Shown in pieces: positions 40,684-49,204 of a DNA stretch of 58,564 bases. The stretch is taken from the IMG/VR virus record IMGVR_UViG_3300006162_000015, positions 1-58,564 of that record; one strand, given 5' to 3'. The stretch comes from a virus. The position numbers and the translations under genes are program-made. The first letter of the stretch is position 1; each line of letters opens with the position of its first letter. Under the pieces are notes generated by a model that saw only the letters and a program-made list of their open reading frames with translations, made no database searches and was not told where the DNA came from.

Positions 40684-41373
40684 TTATCCTAAAGGCTTTT
40701 TATCCTCTAGTTCTAGCACTTCAAAGCGTCTTGCGAGATTATCTTCCGCCCATAAAGGTCGCATATTCGTATAATGACATACTTCTGCGAGCTGCTTTTT
40801 GTCCGATAGATCAAAGTTTTTAATCGGCTTTATGTGATCGATGTGCCAACCGTCGAGCTTCCAATTATCCCAAGTCATTCCCGGTTTAAATTGTTTTTCT
40901 ATATGAAGTTTAAATTCTTCAATAGAACAGCCTAGCAGTTTTAAAGCAGAACCAGATTTTGCGCCGCTTTTTATAGCAGATGTTATTCTAGCTCTAATAG
41001 TTTCTCGAAGTCTAAACTGGATGTCGGTTTTAAGCTTGTTCTTCTTCCACTTATAATGTTGAGCAGAATACTTTTTACCGTGCTTTACCCAGGTGCGTTT
41101 TCTTTGTGCCATCACAGCTTCCTTATTTTCATTTCTATAAGTTTTTCGCTGTTTATTTATTTTTTCTTTGTTGACTTCGCGATACTGTTTGTTCATCAAT
41201 CTCAAGCGTTCTTTGTTTTTCTCTCTATACGCTTTCTGATACTTTTTATGACACTCTTTGCAAACCATCCAGCCCTTAGCATTTGTAGCTAAATCTTTTG
41301 CCAGATTAGTTTCGCCTCCAAGTTGACATACAAAAACATCATTCGTGTTAGTTCGGCATATATTTTCACCCAT
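40684..41373 (-). CDS. Intron-encoded HNH homing endonuclease
   Basis: 229 residues from the ATG at 41373, with GGGAG upstream; a GTG 33 bases earlier lies at the expected transcription start and is unlikely. CQLGG and CKECHKKYQ at the N-terminus, a long basic Lys/Arg/Asn middle, and the HNH motif WHIDHIKPIKNFDLSDKKQL with HYTNMRPLW at the C-terminus. Ends within the conserved 3' hairpin of the intron. Confidence 0.88.
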   Translation of the reverse strand: MGENICRTNTNDVFVCQLGGETNLAKDLATNAKGWMVCKECHKKYQKAYREKNKERLRLMNKQYREVNKEKINKQRKTYRNENKEAVMAQRKRTWVKHGKKYSAQHYKWKKNKLKTDIQFRLRETIRARITSAIKSGAKSGSALKLLGCSIEEFKLHIEKQFKPGMTWDNWKLDGWHIDHIKPIKNFDLSDKKQLAEVCHYTNMRPLWAEDNLARRFEVLELEDKKPLG

Positions 41374-41412
41374 AATTTCTCCCTGGGTGCCTACCACTCG
41401 TGGCACTATTTT

Positions 41413-41441
41413 ATTCTAGCCCTTTTTGGCACTAGTGTCAA
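41413..41441 (-). promoter_or_regulatory. Promoter inside intron 1
   Basis: TTGACA (41441-41436), 17 bases, TAGAAT (41418-41413): an almost perfect sigma70 promoter, the best in the window, placed to express the HNH gene. Confidence 0.82.
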
Positions 41442-41626
41442 GTGCTATGCTCTACACTGATACGTCTTCTTTAGGAACGTATTTAGCACGGTATTAGCGT
41501 TTCAGCCTTCACCGTTTTTGGTTGGTTTTAAATCCCCGCTTATTCCAGGGATTTTCCTTGTAAACAAGGTCCTTCATATATTCTTTCATGATATCAAGGA
41601 CTTACAAGAAAAGACGACAAAGAGTT

Positions 41627-41699
41627 ATTTGGTATCGTCTGTGTATAGTTCTTTCAACGCAGCTATCTGGTTGGAACTATTGGCATAAACTGCTGCCAT
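41627..41699 (-). CDS. Major capsid protein, exon 1
   Basis: ATG at 41699 with AAAGGAAA upstream; 24 codons plus one base: MAAVYANSSNQIAAL ... YTDDTK, then T. Without splicing the frame stops at once (TAA). This is the true start of the capsid protein, directly downstream of the scaffold gene as expected. Confidence 0.85.
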
Positions 41700-41728
41700 T
41701 TTAATTTCCTTTGTTAATAATTAAATGT

Positions 41729-41749
41729 GTAATAACCCTATGTTATTAC
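41729..41749 (-). promoter_or_regulatory. Hairpin upstream of the capsid gene
   Basis: Perfect inverted repeat GTAATAAC / GTTATTAC with a 5-base loop between the scaffold stop and the capsid start. No T-run follows, so mRNA processing or stabilisation of the abundant capsid message is more likely than termination. Confidence 0.55.
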
Positions 41750-41754
41750 AACGG

Positions 41755-42807
41755 TTATTTGAGCTCTCCTCTCATGGCTAATATTGCACGTTCTCTGGCA
41801 CTCAACTTCCGAGTACTAGATACGGTATTAGTAAGAGTTTTTAAGGGGGCTGAGTCTTGCCCTTTAGTTGCTGCTGGTTGCGCTGGCTTCTGGGCTGCGG
41901 CCTGCGTCGGCGTTAGCTTGCGCTTAATTTTTTCAATTCTTGTTAATTTCATTGCTTCGTCAATAAGGTAGTTTTCTACTTCTTGGGCTGCTTCTTCTAC
42001 TGTAAGAAGAATTTGGTCTTTTTCCCAAGTCTTAGTAATAAGCTCTACTACGTCTTTTTCTGATCGCGTAGCTTTGATAGTCTCAAAGTTAGGGTCTGAG
42101 GCTACAAGGTTTTTAGTATCTAGTTCGATTTGACGTACGGCTTGGTTATAGGCGTCTTGCTGTTGCTTAGTCATGCGTTCGTTAGCTTCAGTAGTGCCTT
42201 TTTCAAGCTCTTCTATTTTAGCCTGTAATTTATCGATAGTTGCTTGAAGGCGAGGGTCGACTTTAGTAGGGTTAATAATCTGGTCGGCGATTTGGTCGTA
42301 AGACACCCCTGCTTCGGCTAATACCGTTAGCGGGTCGTTTTTAAGCTTGTCTAGCGAAATAAAGCCTTTTTGGTTAATCTCTGATTTTTGTTGTGCTTCT
42401 GCTTCGCGGGCTTTTATAGCCTCTTCACGTTGTCTAAACTTTGCTTCTTGTTCTTGGGCTTTTTGGCGAAGAAGTCGTTCTTGTCTGGCAAGCTTTGCCC
42501 ATTCTTGGCTTGCTTTAGTTTCAGGTTTTTTCTCTTCTGCTGGAGCTTCTGGCGCCGCCTCTACTTCTCCGCCTTCAGCCTGGGCTTCGACCTGAGGTTC
42601 TTGGCTAGGAGCTTTAACGGCTGATAGCTCTTCTGCACTAATATTGTTAGGGTTTGCTACTGCAGTTTCTTGGGCGTTACCTTGGGTAGGGGCAGCCTTA
42701 GAGCCTTGCAATATAGCTATTGCGCGGGCCTTGGCGTCTGTAGCTGCTGCAGGTGATGGTGCTTGAGGCTGAATAGCGACTGGCGAGCTTACTGGGATTA
42801 CTTTCAT
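41755..42807 (-). CDS. Capsid scaffolding protein
   Basis: 350 residues, highly charged, Ala/Glu/Gln/Lys-rich. A long coiled coil (about 95-240; KASQEWAKLARQERLLRQKA) and a basic C-terminal helix (SSTRKLSARERAILAMRGEL) which in scaffolds binds the capsid protein. Located between portal and capsid genes, the standard scaffold position. Acidic, Pro/Ala-rich N-terminal linker. Confidence 0.82.
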   Translation of the reverse strand: MKVIPVSSPVAIQPQAPSPAAATDAKARAIAILQGSKAAPTQGNAQETAVANPNNISAEELSAVKAPSQEPQVEAQAEGGEVEAAPEAPAEEKKPETKASQEWAKLARQERLLRQKAQEQEAKFRQREEAIKAREAEAQQKSEINQKGFISLDKLKNDPLTVLAEAGVSYDQIADQIINPTKVDPRLQATIDKLQAKIEELEKGTTEANERMTKQQQDAYNQAVRQIELDTKNLVASDPNFETIKATRSEKDVVELITKTWEKDQILLTVEEAAQEVENYLIDEAMKLTRIEKIKRKLTPTQAAAQKPAQPAATKGQDSAPLKTLTNTVSSTRKLSARERAILAMRGELK

Positions 42808-42817
42808 TTATGACTCC

Positions 42818-43165
42818 TTAGTTACTAAAATCTTTAAGTTTTTTATCGTTTTTAAATACTTTATAAGGCGAAACGGGAACTGATTTATTGCCAAAAAAAG
42901 CTACTTCATTGTTTTTTATGTTAAAATCAGGAAAAATACTTAGAGGGCCTACCGGAGTCGTAATTCTGCATCCTTCAAAATCTTGACCGTCTTCGTGACA
43001 AATAATAAATTGTACTTTAGAGCCTAGAGCAATGATTAATTCTGTATAATCTTGATAGCTCATAACCGCGCATTCTAAACTATTGTTTTTTTCTTTGGCG
43101 TCCACGCAGTGCTTTACAAGACACTCTTCTAGATAAACGTAGTTCGACATTCTTAGCTGTTTCAT
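42818..43165 (-). CDS. Capsid-domain paralogue, 115 aa
   Basis: Residues about 30-95 (CAVMSYQDYTELIIALGSKV, FEG, then VGPLSIFPD) line up with the C-terminal domain of the major capsid protein (CIMDFASYAALVNALGAKVQ, FEG, YGRVTILAD). It lacks the rest of the capsid fold. It may be a minor capsid or assembly factor derived by partial duplication. Lies between portal and scaffold genes. Confidence 0.6.
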   Translation of the reverse strand: MKQLRMSNYVYLEECLVKHCVDAKEKNNSLECAVMSYQDYTELIIALGSKVQFIICHEDGQDFEGCRITTPVGPLSIFPDFNIKNNEVAFFGNKSVPVSPYKVFKNDKKLKDFSN

Positions 43166-43189
43166 TTAGTACTCCTGTTAAGGGTTTAG

Positions 43190-45103
43190 TTACTGTTGAG
43201 AGGCTTGAGGGCCGTTTGGCAGCATTGGGCTTACGGGGGGTGCTGCGGGTACTGCTTGGGGGCCTGCGCCTTGTGGCGAGGCTCCTGGAGCGTTTGGCAT
43301 GGGTTGTGGCATTGCGGCCTGTTTAAGGGCTTGGATTTGGGTAAAAAAGTCGCGGAGTTTTTGGGCTTTAGACTCTTCTAGCTTTGCCTGGGCGTAAAGG
43401 TTTATATACTGGGTTACTAGTTTTTCAGCTAAAGGCAAGTTCATAAACGGGTCTGGGGGCGTGTACTTCCCGCGCTCGATTATATCGTCAAGGATCTGGA
43501 ATATCCTCTCTTCTGGGGCGTTTGCAAGACGCTCTATCTGCTCAAGATCCGGGAAGTCTAGCATTCTACGGCCTTCGTCCATGCTGATAAGGCCTGCCTG
43601 CATCATCTCGGTTACTTTAGCAAGTCGGCCTGCAGGGTCTTTAGGAAGGCTAGATTGCGTAAAGCATTGGATTATAAAAGGATTTTCTTCAAGTTCTGTG
43701 TGCGGAAGGTCTATTTCTCTAGTTCCATTTTTGTTTGGGTATACTGTTTGGTAAGAGCCCTGTTCAATAGCAATATCTTTTGCCTGATCGATGATTTGAT
43801 ACGCTAAGTCTATGAATAGATTATCATAACGGCGGCTAAGACTAGCGAAACGATCAGTAGATATATCGTCGTACGTTCTGATGGCTTCACCTGAGTCGAG
43901 ACCTTGTGGCTTCTGTGAAGATGCTTGGAGGGCCGATACGCCTGACTGCTGGTACCCGTATTGGATGAGTTTGTCTCGTTCTGCATATAACTCCGGTGCG
44001 TTGCATGGTGCTACTACGTATTCTGGTTTAATACCACGGTATTTGACGATTACGCCTATTTCGTTGTTATGGGCGGCTGTAGAGATCTTAGACCCCTCTT
44101 CTTGAAATACGCGGGGTACGCCTACAAGCTTTATAGCCTTTGAAATCGTAAACAAGATGCTATTTAGCTCCATTTGAGTGCCCATTAGCTGTTCTGCGAC
44201 ACCTTGGGACCAAAAACCTAATAGTCGGGGGCTATAGTGTACAAAAGTAAACGGGAATCGTTCTTTAGTATATTCTTCGTCTATAAGGTAGCCTGAACTA
44301 CATGCAAGCGTATGCCTGCCGTCGCGTACGTTTTTACCAGATGGTAAATGCCAGCCTTCTACCACCATGATAAGGTCCGAAACCGTTTTAGAGGCTTCTG
44401 TACTGTTATCTGGGTAGCCTTTAGCCGCTATGTCTAGCTTGTCTTTCATTTTAGGAAAGTTAGCTTTTAAGACTTCTCGGTCTACAAGTTTCATGCGGTA
44501 TAGCTGGCGAGGTTCGCCATACATTGCTTCGTTAGGGTCTATGAGAAGCTCAGTTAAAAGGACTCTTTCGAGTCCGACTTTGTGGTCTGGCGTTTCGTAC
44601 GTGTGGAGAACTCCAGTACCTTGCACGAGTGCGTCCCTGAGGACGATGCTTGCTTTTTCGTAGGCGTCGGTTTGATAGAATTCGCCTTGGATAAAGTTAT
44701 TAAGTTTTTTGGCGAGGGTTCGTTGCTTGTAGTCACCATTATCGGTGAGGAAGACAGGGCTAGGTCTAGACTGTGAAAGCCTAGAGACCAGGGTATCTGT
44801 GACACTCTGAATGAGGTTGAAGGTCGGGCGTTCTTGTGGAAGCCCCTTCGTCTGATCCAGCTTATTGATATTAGACCCAGCAAAAGCGTATAGACTTTGA
44901 TTCCCATATAATCTCGCGTATATAGCGGCTTGTTTATACCGATAGTTTTGGCTTTCTTTTAAGTACGCAGCAGACGTGAGCATGTACATAGCTGCTTTGT
45001 CTGGGTTTTTCTCTGTCCACCATTCCGTTAGCGTTAGCGATTCGGCGTCTGGACGAGTCTTAAATGTTACCTTATTAGGCTTATCTACGTTTTTTACTTT
45101 CAT
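43190..45103 (-). CDS. Portal protein
   Basis: 637 residues. RPTFNLIQSVTDTLVSRLSQ, ALVQGTGVLHTYETPDHKVG, LLIDPNEAMYGEPRQLYR and SQGVAEQLMGTQMELNSI show the helical wing and stem of podovirus portals. The C-terminus is a helix followed by a Pro/Gln/Ala tail. It forms the dodecameric gate for DNA packaging with the terminase encoded upstream. Confidence 0.85.
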   Translation of the reverse strand: MKVKNVDKPNKVTFKTRPDAESLTLTEWWTEKNPDKAAMYMLTSAAYLKESQNYRYKQAAIYARLYGNQSLYAFAGSNINKLDQTKGLPQERPTFNLIQSVTDTLVSRLSQSRPSPVFLTDNGDYKQRTLAKKLNNFIQGEFYQTDAYEKASIVLRDALVQGTGVLHTYETPDHKVGLERVLLTELLIDPNEAMYGEPRQLYRMKLVDREVLKANFPKMKDKLDIAAKGYPDNSTEASKTVSDLIMVVEGWHLPSGKNVRDGRHTLACSSGYLIDEEYTKERFPFTFVHYSPRLLGFWSQGVAEQLMGTQMELNSILFTISKAIKLVGVPRVFQEEGSKISTAAHNNEIGVIVKYRGIKPEYVVAPCNAPELYAERDKLIQYGYQQSGVSALQASSQKPQGLDSGEAIRTYDDISTDRFASLSRRYDNLFIDLAYQIIDQAKDIAIEQGSYQTVYPNKNGTREIDLPHTELEENPFIIQCFTQSSLPKDPAGRLAKVTEMMQAGLISMDEGRRMLDFPDLEQIERLANAPEERIFQILDDIIERGKYTPPDPFMNLPLAEKLVTQYINLYAQAKLEESKAQKLRDFFTQIQALKQAAMPQPMPNAPGASPQGAGPQAVPAAPPVSPMLPNGPQASQQ

Positions 45104-45393
45104 TATTCAGCCCCCGGCTCTTCTTTAGCTGAATAATAAAGAAGCTGTTCTTCTGTAAGGGCGTCTGGGGTTTTAACTTCTTCTGGCTCTGATATAGGCG
45201 CTGATGGGTCTAGCTTAATACCGTTATATGCAGGTATTTTAATCTGGGCTTCTGGGAATACGTCTTCTATTTGAGGCTTAGACTGTATATTCTCTATAGC
45301 AAACTCGATGTTATCTACTTTAATCGCTCTTAAGCTATGCTTTTTACAGAGTTTTATTAATTTTTCGAGCTCAGAGATCGTGTTTATTGTCAT
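45103..45393 (-). CDS. Hypothetical portal-operon protein, 96 aa
   Basis: Helix-strand N-terminal half (ISELEKLIKLCKKHSLRAIK) and an acidic C-terminal part with LTEEQLLYYSA. Genes with this look commonly precede podovirus portal genes. One-base overlap with the portal start. Confidence 0.65.
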   Translation of the reverse strand: MTINTISELEKLIKLCKKHSLRAIKVDNIEFAIENIQSKPQIEDVFPEAQIKIPAYNGIKLDPSAPISEPEEVKTPDALTEEQLLYYSAKEEPGAE

Positions 45394-45484
45394 CGTCTAA
45401 ATTCTCTATTATATTGAAATGGTTAAAGAATCCTGCTAAGGCAATACCGAAGCAGATAGCACTAAGGGCTAATAGCGGGTCCAT
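45371..45484 (-). CDS. 37-residue membrane peptide
   Basis: ATG at 45484 overlaps the stop of the upstream gene. MDPLLALSAICFGIALAGFF is a membrane helix; the rest is acidic. It also overlaps the start of the next gene by 23 bases. Could be a small membrane effector. Confidence 0.5.
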   Translation of the reverse strand: MDPLLALSAICFGIALAGFFNHFNIIENLDDDNKHDL

Positions 45485-46881
45485 TACATTTCAGAAAAAC
45501 TACGTTTTGCCTTTAGTTTTCTGCGTATACTAGATACCATATCATTCTCGTCTGCTGGAATATCGTCACCATGCATATTAGAGTCCATGGGTTGGTCTTT
45601 AGAGTGTATAGCTTCTGAGTCTTCGTCCCATTCAAGGGCGTCACCGTTCATGGGCGGGTACTCGTTTGGCTGTTCTGTAGCGTTAAGGTCTAGGTCTACT
45701 TCGCCGCCGTCTGCGTATCGGGCTGCAAGGTCCTCGTCGTGAGCGCCTGAGTCTACTTCGGCCTTCATGCGATCTCGTCTGGCCATGATAGCTGCTGCGA
45801 TAGAGTCGTGGTGCTCTTCTTCTGCTTCTTCGGCTATACCGCCTTCTGCAAGCATAGGTTCGTCGCTATAGATCTTTTCCATAGATTGACCTTCTTGGTC
45901 GTCGTCTTCTTGTAAACCTTTAGGTTCGACTTGCATGTCTTCTTCAACTTCGCCGCCGTATTCGTCGTCTACTGCTTTGTTATGAATATTACCTGAGTGG
46001 TCGGCGTCTTCTGCCATACCGCCTTTAGCGTATTTATTAAGATTTTTAGTATGTAATGGCTGTTTTGGGGGCGTAGGGCCTTGTCGGTCTGCGCCTTCTT
46101 CATTGTCTACTTCTGGAGGCTGTCGTTGAGGGCCTTCGTTTGTAGCTGCTGATGATTGTAAGTCGTCTTCTTCGTCGCGTAAACGGACTTGTAAGACGTC
46201 TGATTTCACCATTTTGGGGTGTTTGATCTTTTGGGTTTGCATGCCTTTCTTAGGCATAGGGCGACTTTCGTTTGCTGCTGATAGCATTTCAGTTTTTTTG
46301 TCTTCTTGCTGGCTTGCCATTTTACCTGAATTGGTAGTCTGGTCTGGCATTGGACGTTTTTCGTCTACGGCTGATTGAGCCATATCACGTTCAAAAGGAT
46401 GTATTTTAAGGCCTGAAGTATTGCGTGATTTATGCATTGCAGCAGTATTTTCTTTAAGGGCTGCTATAAGGCCGCCTTCAGCTAAGCCTTGAAGTTTAGG
46501 TTTAGGCATAGCGCGGAGTTCTTCAAGTTTTGTTCTATGCTCTTGTTTGGCTTTAGATAACTGAGCTTCTTTGTAGCCTTCTGAGTGTTTGCCTAGTACA
46601 TTAGCTGCATCTACTCTTGCGCCTGCTGGAGATGATCCATGTCTAACTCCGCGTTTCATTTCATAAGTAGGCATTATTTCATGAACGCCTTTAATATCTT
46701 TGTTAGCTTTTTCTGCGGGGCCTTCATCTGCGCTGCCGCCCATAGCCATTTTCTTTTTGGCTGCTTTACGCTTCATGCTATAGGCGATTGCAAGTGATTG
46801 TTTTTGAGGCTTGCCAGCTTCCATTTCGGCTTTGATATTGTGTTCAAATGCGTGTTTTGATTTACCTTTTATTAATGGCAT
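45484..46881 (-). CDS. Acidic, disordered virion-operon protein
   Basis: 465 residues, very rich in Glu, Asp, Lys, Met and Gln. The start MPLIKGKSKHAFEHNIKAEM is a recognisable N-terminus in environmental phages. LAEGGLI, YAKGGMAED, LAEGGIAEE and YADGGEV are four spaced copies of the [AK]xGG motif seen also in the virion proteins at 18374 and 21258. Probably an internal head protein or packaging helper. Confidence 0.6.
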   Translation of the reverse strand: MPLIKGKSKHAFEHNIKAEMEAGKPQKQSLAIAYSMKRKAAKKKMAMGGSADEGPAEKANKDIKGVHEIMPTYEMKRGVRHGSSPAGARVDAANVLGKHSEGYKEAQLSKAKQEHRTKLEELRAMPKPKLQGLAEGGLIAALKENTAAMHKSRNTSGLKIHPFERDMAQSAVDEKRPMPDQTTNSGKMASQQEDKKTEMLSAANESRPMPKKGMQTQKIKHPKMVKSDVLQVRLRDEEDDLQSSAATNEGPQRQPPEVDNEEGADRQGPTPPKQPLHTKNLNKYAKGGMAEDADHSGNIHNKAVDDEYGGEVEEDMQVEPKGLQEDDDQEGQSMEKIYSDEPMLAEGGIAEEAEEEHHDSIAAAIMARRDRMKAEVDSGAHDEDLAARYADGGEVDLDLNATEQPNEYPPMNGDALEWDEDSEAIHSKDQPMDSNMHGDDIPADENDMVSSIRRKLKAKRSFSEM

Positions 46882-47132
46882 TACTCTTTATCCTCATTAG
46901 TGTGCGGCCCCTCGGAATGAGGCATGCTATCCGCGATCTCAAAAGCTGCTTTAAGGGCTTCTGCAATGCTTTTAACGTCTTTAGACTCTATGGCCGATAA
47001 AAGGTCTTGTGCGGCTGCATGCATGCCTTCGTGGCTATCATCTTGATTTTCTTCGTTTTTATCCGGAGTTCGGTTTTTAACTATTAACCCTGGACTAGAT
47101 TGTTCGTCGCGCTTTCTTAAAAATGGTAGCAT
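46881..47132 (-). CDS. Small acidic head-operon protein
   Basis: 83 residues: basic start (MLPFLRKRDEQSSPG), then an amphipathic helix (AAQDLLSAIESKDVKSIAEA). Genes of this type commonly lie between terminase and portal in related podoviruses. Role unknown. Confidence 0.65.
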   Translation of the reverse strand: MLPFLRKRDEQSSPGLIVKNRTPDKNEENQDDSHEGMHAAAQDLLSAIESKDVKSIAEALKAAFEIADSMPHSEGPHTNEDKE

Positions 47133-47161
47133 GCATACCTCTGTCTACCATAGGCGTATAG

Positions 47162-48598
47162 TCAGGATTCGTCGCCATTCATCCATTTTTCGTATTGGGC
47201 GGATGCTTGGGCGCCTTCTAGCTCTGCTTCCCACATTTCGTCTTGCTGGGCTTCGGCATATTCTTTAGTACCGTATTTAGGTTTTGGAGGCGGCGGCTTT
47301 ATGTATGCATATGCAGGGCTTAATTTAAACGCATATAACACCGAGTCTATGATATCTGAGTGAAATCTAGTACTTACTTTAATCCTGTCTGGGGTAGATT
47401 TATCTCTATCTATCTCTACAAGGTAAGAGTCTTGCGCAAACCTAGAATCTCGCTTTGCTTTTAATTTACCTGTCCTTAGAGCATCGTTTAAAAATGCAAC
47501 GTTTTCCATTTTACGGGTTTTATCTGCGGCTTCTACTGGAATAGAGTGCCTACGTATAAGCTCTTCGCCTATCTTTTTACCAAGGGCGCCCATATCCATT
47601 ATCATTTTATTTACTTTATATTTTTTATCTAAAGCCTTTATTTGGTCTGCAAGGGCTGTAATATCTTGCTTAGGCGTTATAAGCTCTTCTACCAAGAAAG
47701 TAGTCGGGTCGTCGTCTGAATACGCTAATATAGAGATTGCGTCTGCGTCTTCATGGCCTACGTCTACACCCATTATGTATTCGTATTTAAGCTTTGCAGG
47801 AAGGCTATCAAAATGGTTTATATCAGGAGTATACCTTATAAGTAATGAATCTACGTCCGTAGCCCATTCGCCGAAGAACTCTCTGCGCACGCTTGGGTCT
47901 GTTATTACTCGGCCTGATCGCTTCATTTCTCGGTCAAATACGGCCTGATGGGTTGTTTTGGCGGTTACAGGAATGTGAGGGTTGTCCCAGAAAGTCCAGG
48001 CGTGCTTAGACCAGCCTTCAGGGGCGACCCAGCACTTATGAAAATACCCTGTCGGTACAGCACCAGGTGTGCCTATAAGGCAAAGGCTACCTGCATAGTC
48101 CATAAGGGCAGGGCCTATAATATCGTCTATAAGGTCTTGAATATAAGCCTTAAATGATTGACACTCGTCTATATAGCAAAGTTTAATAGCAATACCACGT
48201 ATTTTTTCTATCTCTGTCTCGTCTTTAGCGCCTATAACAAGTACGCTAGATCCGTTAGGGAACGTAAGCGAAAGGTCTAAATCGTTGATTTTAGCTGGTA
48301 GTCCAAACCTACGGACTAGCTTTTTAAACTCATTCCATATAATACGCTTACCAGAAGTACCAGTAAGTGTTATATACACCGACATGGTCTCTGGGTTATT
48401 TATAGCCGTATGTATTAAATGCGCGGCGCAAGAAACAGTCTTGCCTGCTCTACGCGAGCATACTGCTATCTTGAATGGCGCCGGGTCTTCAACAAAAGCT
48501 AATTGCTTATCAAATAAAAACTGGGTTATGTTGAATTTACGGTGCCAAAACTGGTCAAGGCTTGTCTGTGTCGTCTGAGGCTTTGCTATTCGTTTCAT
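47162..48598 (-). CDS. Terminase large subunit
   Basis: 478 residues. ATPase: Walker A CSRRAGKT (47-54), Walker B CYIDE (141-145), coupling motif LIGTPGA. RNase H-like nuclease: MGVDVGHEDA with Asp279, IMDMGALGK, and a C-terminal acidic residue region near DSVLYAF. It packages DNA into the prohead through the portal. A 53-codon gene overlaps its start. Confidence 0.93.
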   Translation of the reverse strand: MKRIAKPQTTQTSLDQFWHRKFNITQFLFDKQLAFVEDPAPFKIAVCSRRAGKTVSCAAHLIHTAINNPETMSVYITLTGTSGKRIIWNEFKKLVRRFGLPAKINDLDLSLTFPNGSSVLVIGAKDETEIEKIRGIAIKLCYIDECQSFKAYIQDLIDDIIGPALMDYAGSLCLIGTPGAVPTGYFHKCWVAPEGWSKHAWTFWDNPHIPVTAKTTHQAVFDREMKRSGRVITDPSVRREFFGEWATDVDSLLIRYTPDINHFDSLPAKLKYEYIMGVDVGHEDADAISILAYSDDDPTTFLVEELITPKQDITALADQIKALDKKYKVNKMIMDMGALGKKIGEELIRRHSIPVEAADKTRKMENVAFLNDALRTGKLKAKRDSRFAQDSYLVEIDRDKSTPDRIKVSTRFHSDIIDSVLYAFKLSPAYAYIKPPPPKPKYGTKEYAEAQQDEMWEAELEGAQASAQYEKWMNGDES

Positions 48599-48716
48599 TT
48601 ACGACCTTTTTAGCTTTTTCTACAAATTCTAGCCACTCTTTATTTTCTTCCGCGTCTTTATATATTTTCTTGAGTTCGCTTAAAGCAGCGCTAATATTTT
48701 GAAAAGCATTACCCAT
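48555..48716 (-). CDS. 53-residue charged protein overlapping terminase start
   Basis: ATG at 48716 overlaps the stop region of the upstream gene. Helical peptide (LSELKKIYKDAEENKEWLEF) with an acidic tail. Its last 44 bases overlap the terminase gene in another frame, so it may tune terminase translation. Confidence 0.5.
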   Translation of the reverse strand: MGNAFQNISAALSELKKIYKDAEENKEWLEFVEKAKKVVNETNSKASDDTDKP

Positions 48717-48954
48717 TTGGTTGTTCCATAGGCACTAAGTGGCTAAAATAAGTAAGCGGTACTAATATTAATTCTTTTTTAGCGCGGTCTATTACTACAA
48801 GTTCTACTAGATTGCCTTTAAGAGTAATGCTTTCGCATACCTTGTTAGTCTGCGTAGGAATCAAGCCTAAGCTTGTTTTGATGTGCCCAGACTTAACTGT
48901 ATGAATCTGAGCTACTAGCGTAGCTTCTTTTATTTTAACGCCTTCATTAGCCAT
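48709..48954 (-). CDS. Hypothetical protein, 81 aa
   Basis: ATG at 48954 chosen over a GTG nine bases earlier. Beta-rich (KEATLVAQIHTVKSGHIKTS, LVELVVIDRAKKELILVPL), a possible small barrel. Located in the packaging operon; function unknown. Confidence 0.6.
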   Translation of the reverse strand: MANEGVKIKEATLVAQIHTVKSGHIKTSLGLIPTQTNKVCESITLKGNLVELVVIDRAKKELILVPLTYFSHLVPMEQPNG

Positions 48955-49189
48955 TTTGAGCACCTGCGGCGGCTTTGTCTAACTCGCGTCGTTTAAAACC
49001 CTCGTTATTAAGGCTTGTTACTAGCAATGATTTTTCTTCGATTTCACGCTCAAGGTCTTTAAGCTTTGCGGTTGCTTGGCCTAACTGAGCACATGCAGAT
49101 ACGTATTCTTTTTCGATTACGTCTAATGCACGCGGCGGTACTTCTTTTGGTTTAAGATCTACTTTATTGTTTCTAAAAAATTTAGACAT
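48947..49189 (-). CDS. Coiled-coil protein of the packaging operon
   Basis: 80 residues, one long helix with heptads (LGQATAKLKDLEREIEEKSL) after a basic start (MSKFFRNNKVDLKPKEVPPR). May be a scaffold-like or terminase helper protein. Confidence 0.6.
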   Translation of the reverse strand: MSKFFRNNKVDLKPKEVPPRALDVIEKEYVSACAQLGQATAKLKDLEREIEEKSLLVTSLNNEGFKRRELDKAAAGAQNG

Positions 49190-49204
49190 TATTGTCTCCT
49201 TTGG

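Larger units (their letters stand above)
40677..41626 (-). ncRNA. Mobile intron 1 of the capsid gene
   Basis: 950 bases. The exon ends in T (ACCAAAT) and the intron ends in G (CAATTTG). Hairpins AATCCC/GGGGATT and CTTGTAA/TTACAAG are at the 5' end; the block at 41486-41522 matches intron 2 and can form P4. The 3' end has the same AGG-ATAAAAAG-CCT hairpin and GATAACA as intron 2. Carries an HNH gene with promoter. I could not draw P3 and P7, so the group I class is inferred for introns 1 and 2. Confidence 0.75.

Noticed and set aside
38922-41699. Inteins or ribosome bypassing as explanation of the split capsid gene
   Set aside because: The interruptions contain stops in the capsid frame, have no intein ends (no terminal HN or Cys/Ser at the junctions), are hundreds of bases long, and obey the group I U/G rule with an unambiguous group I core in the third.
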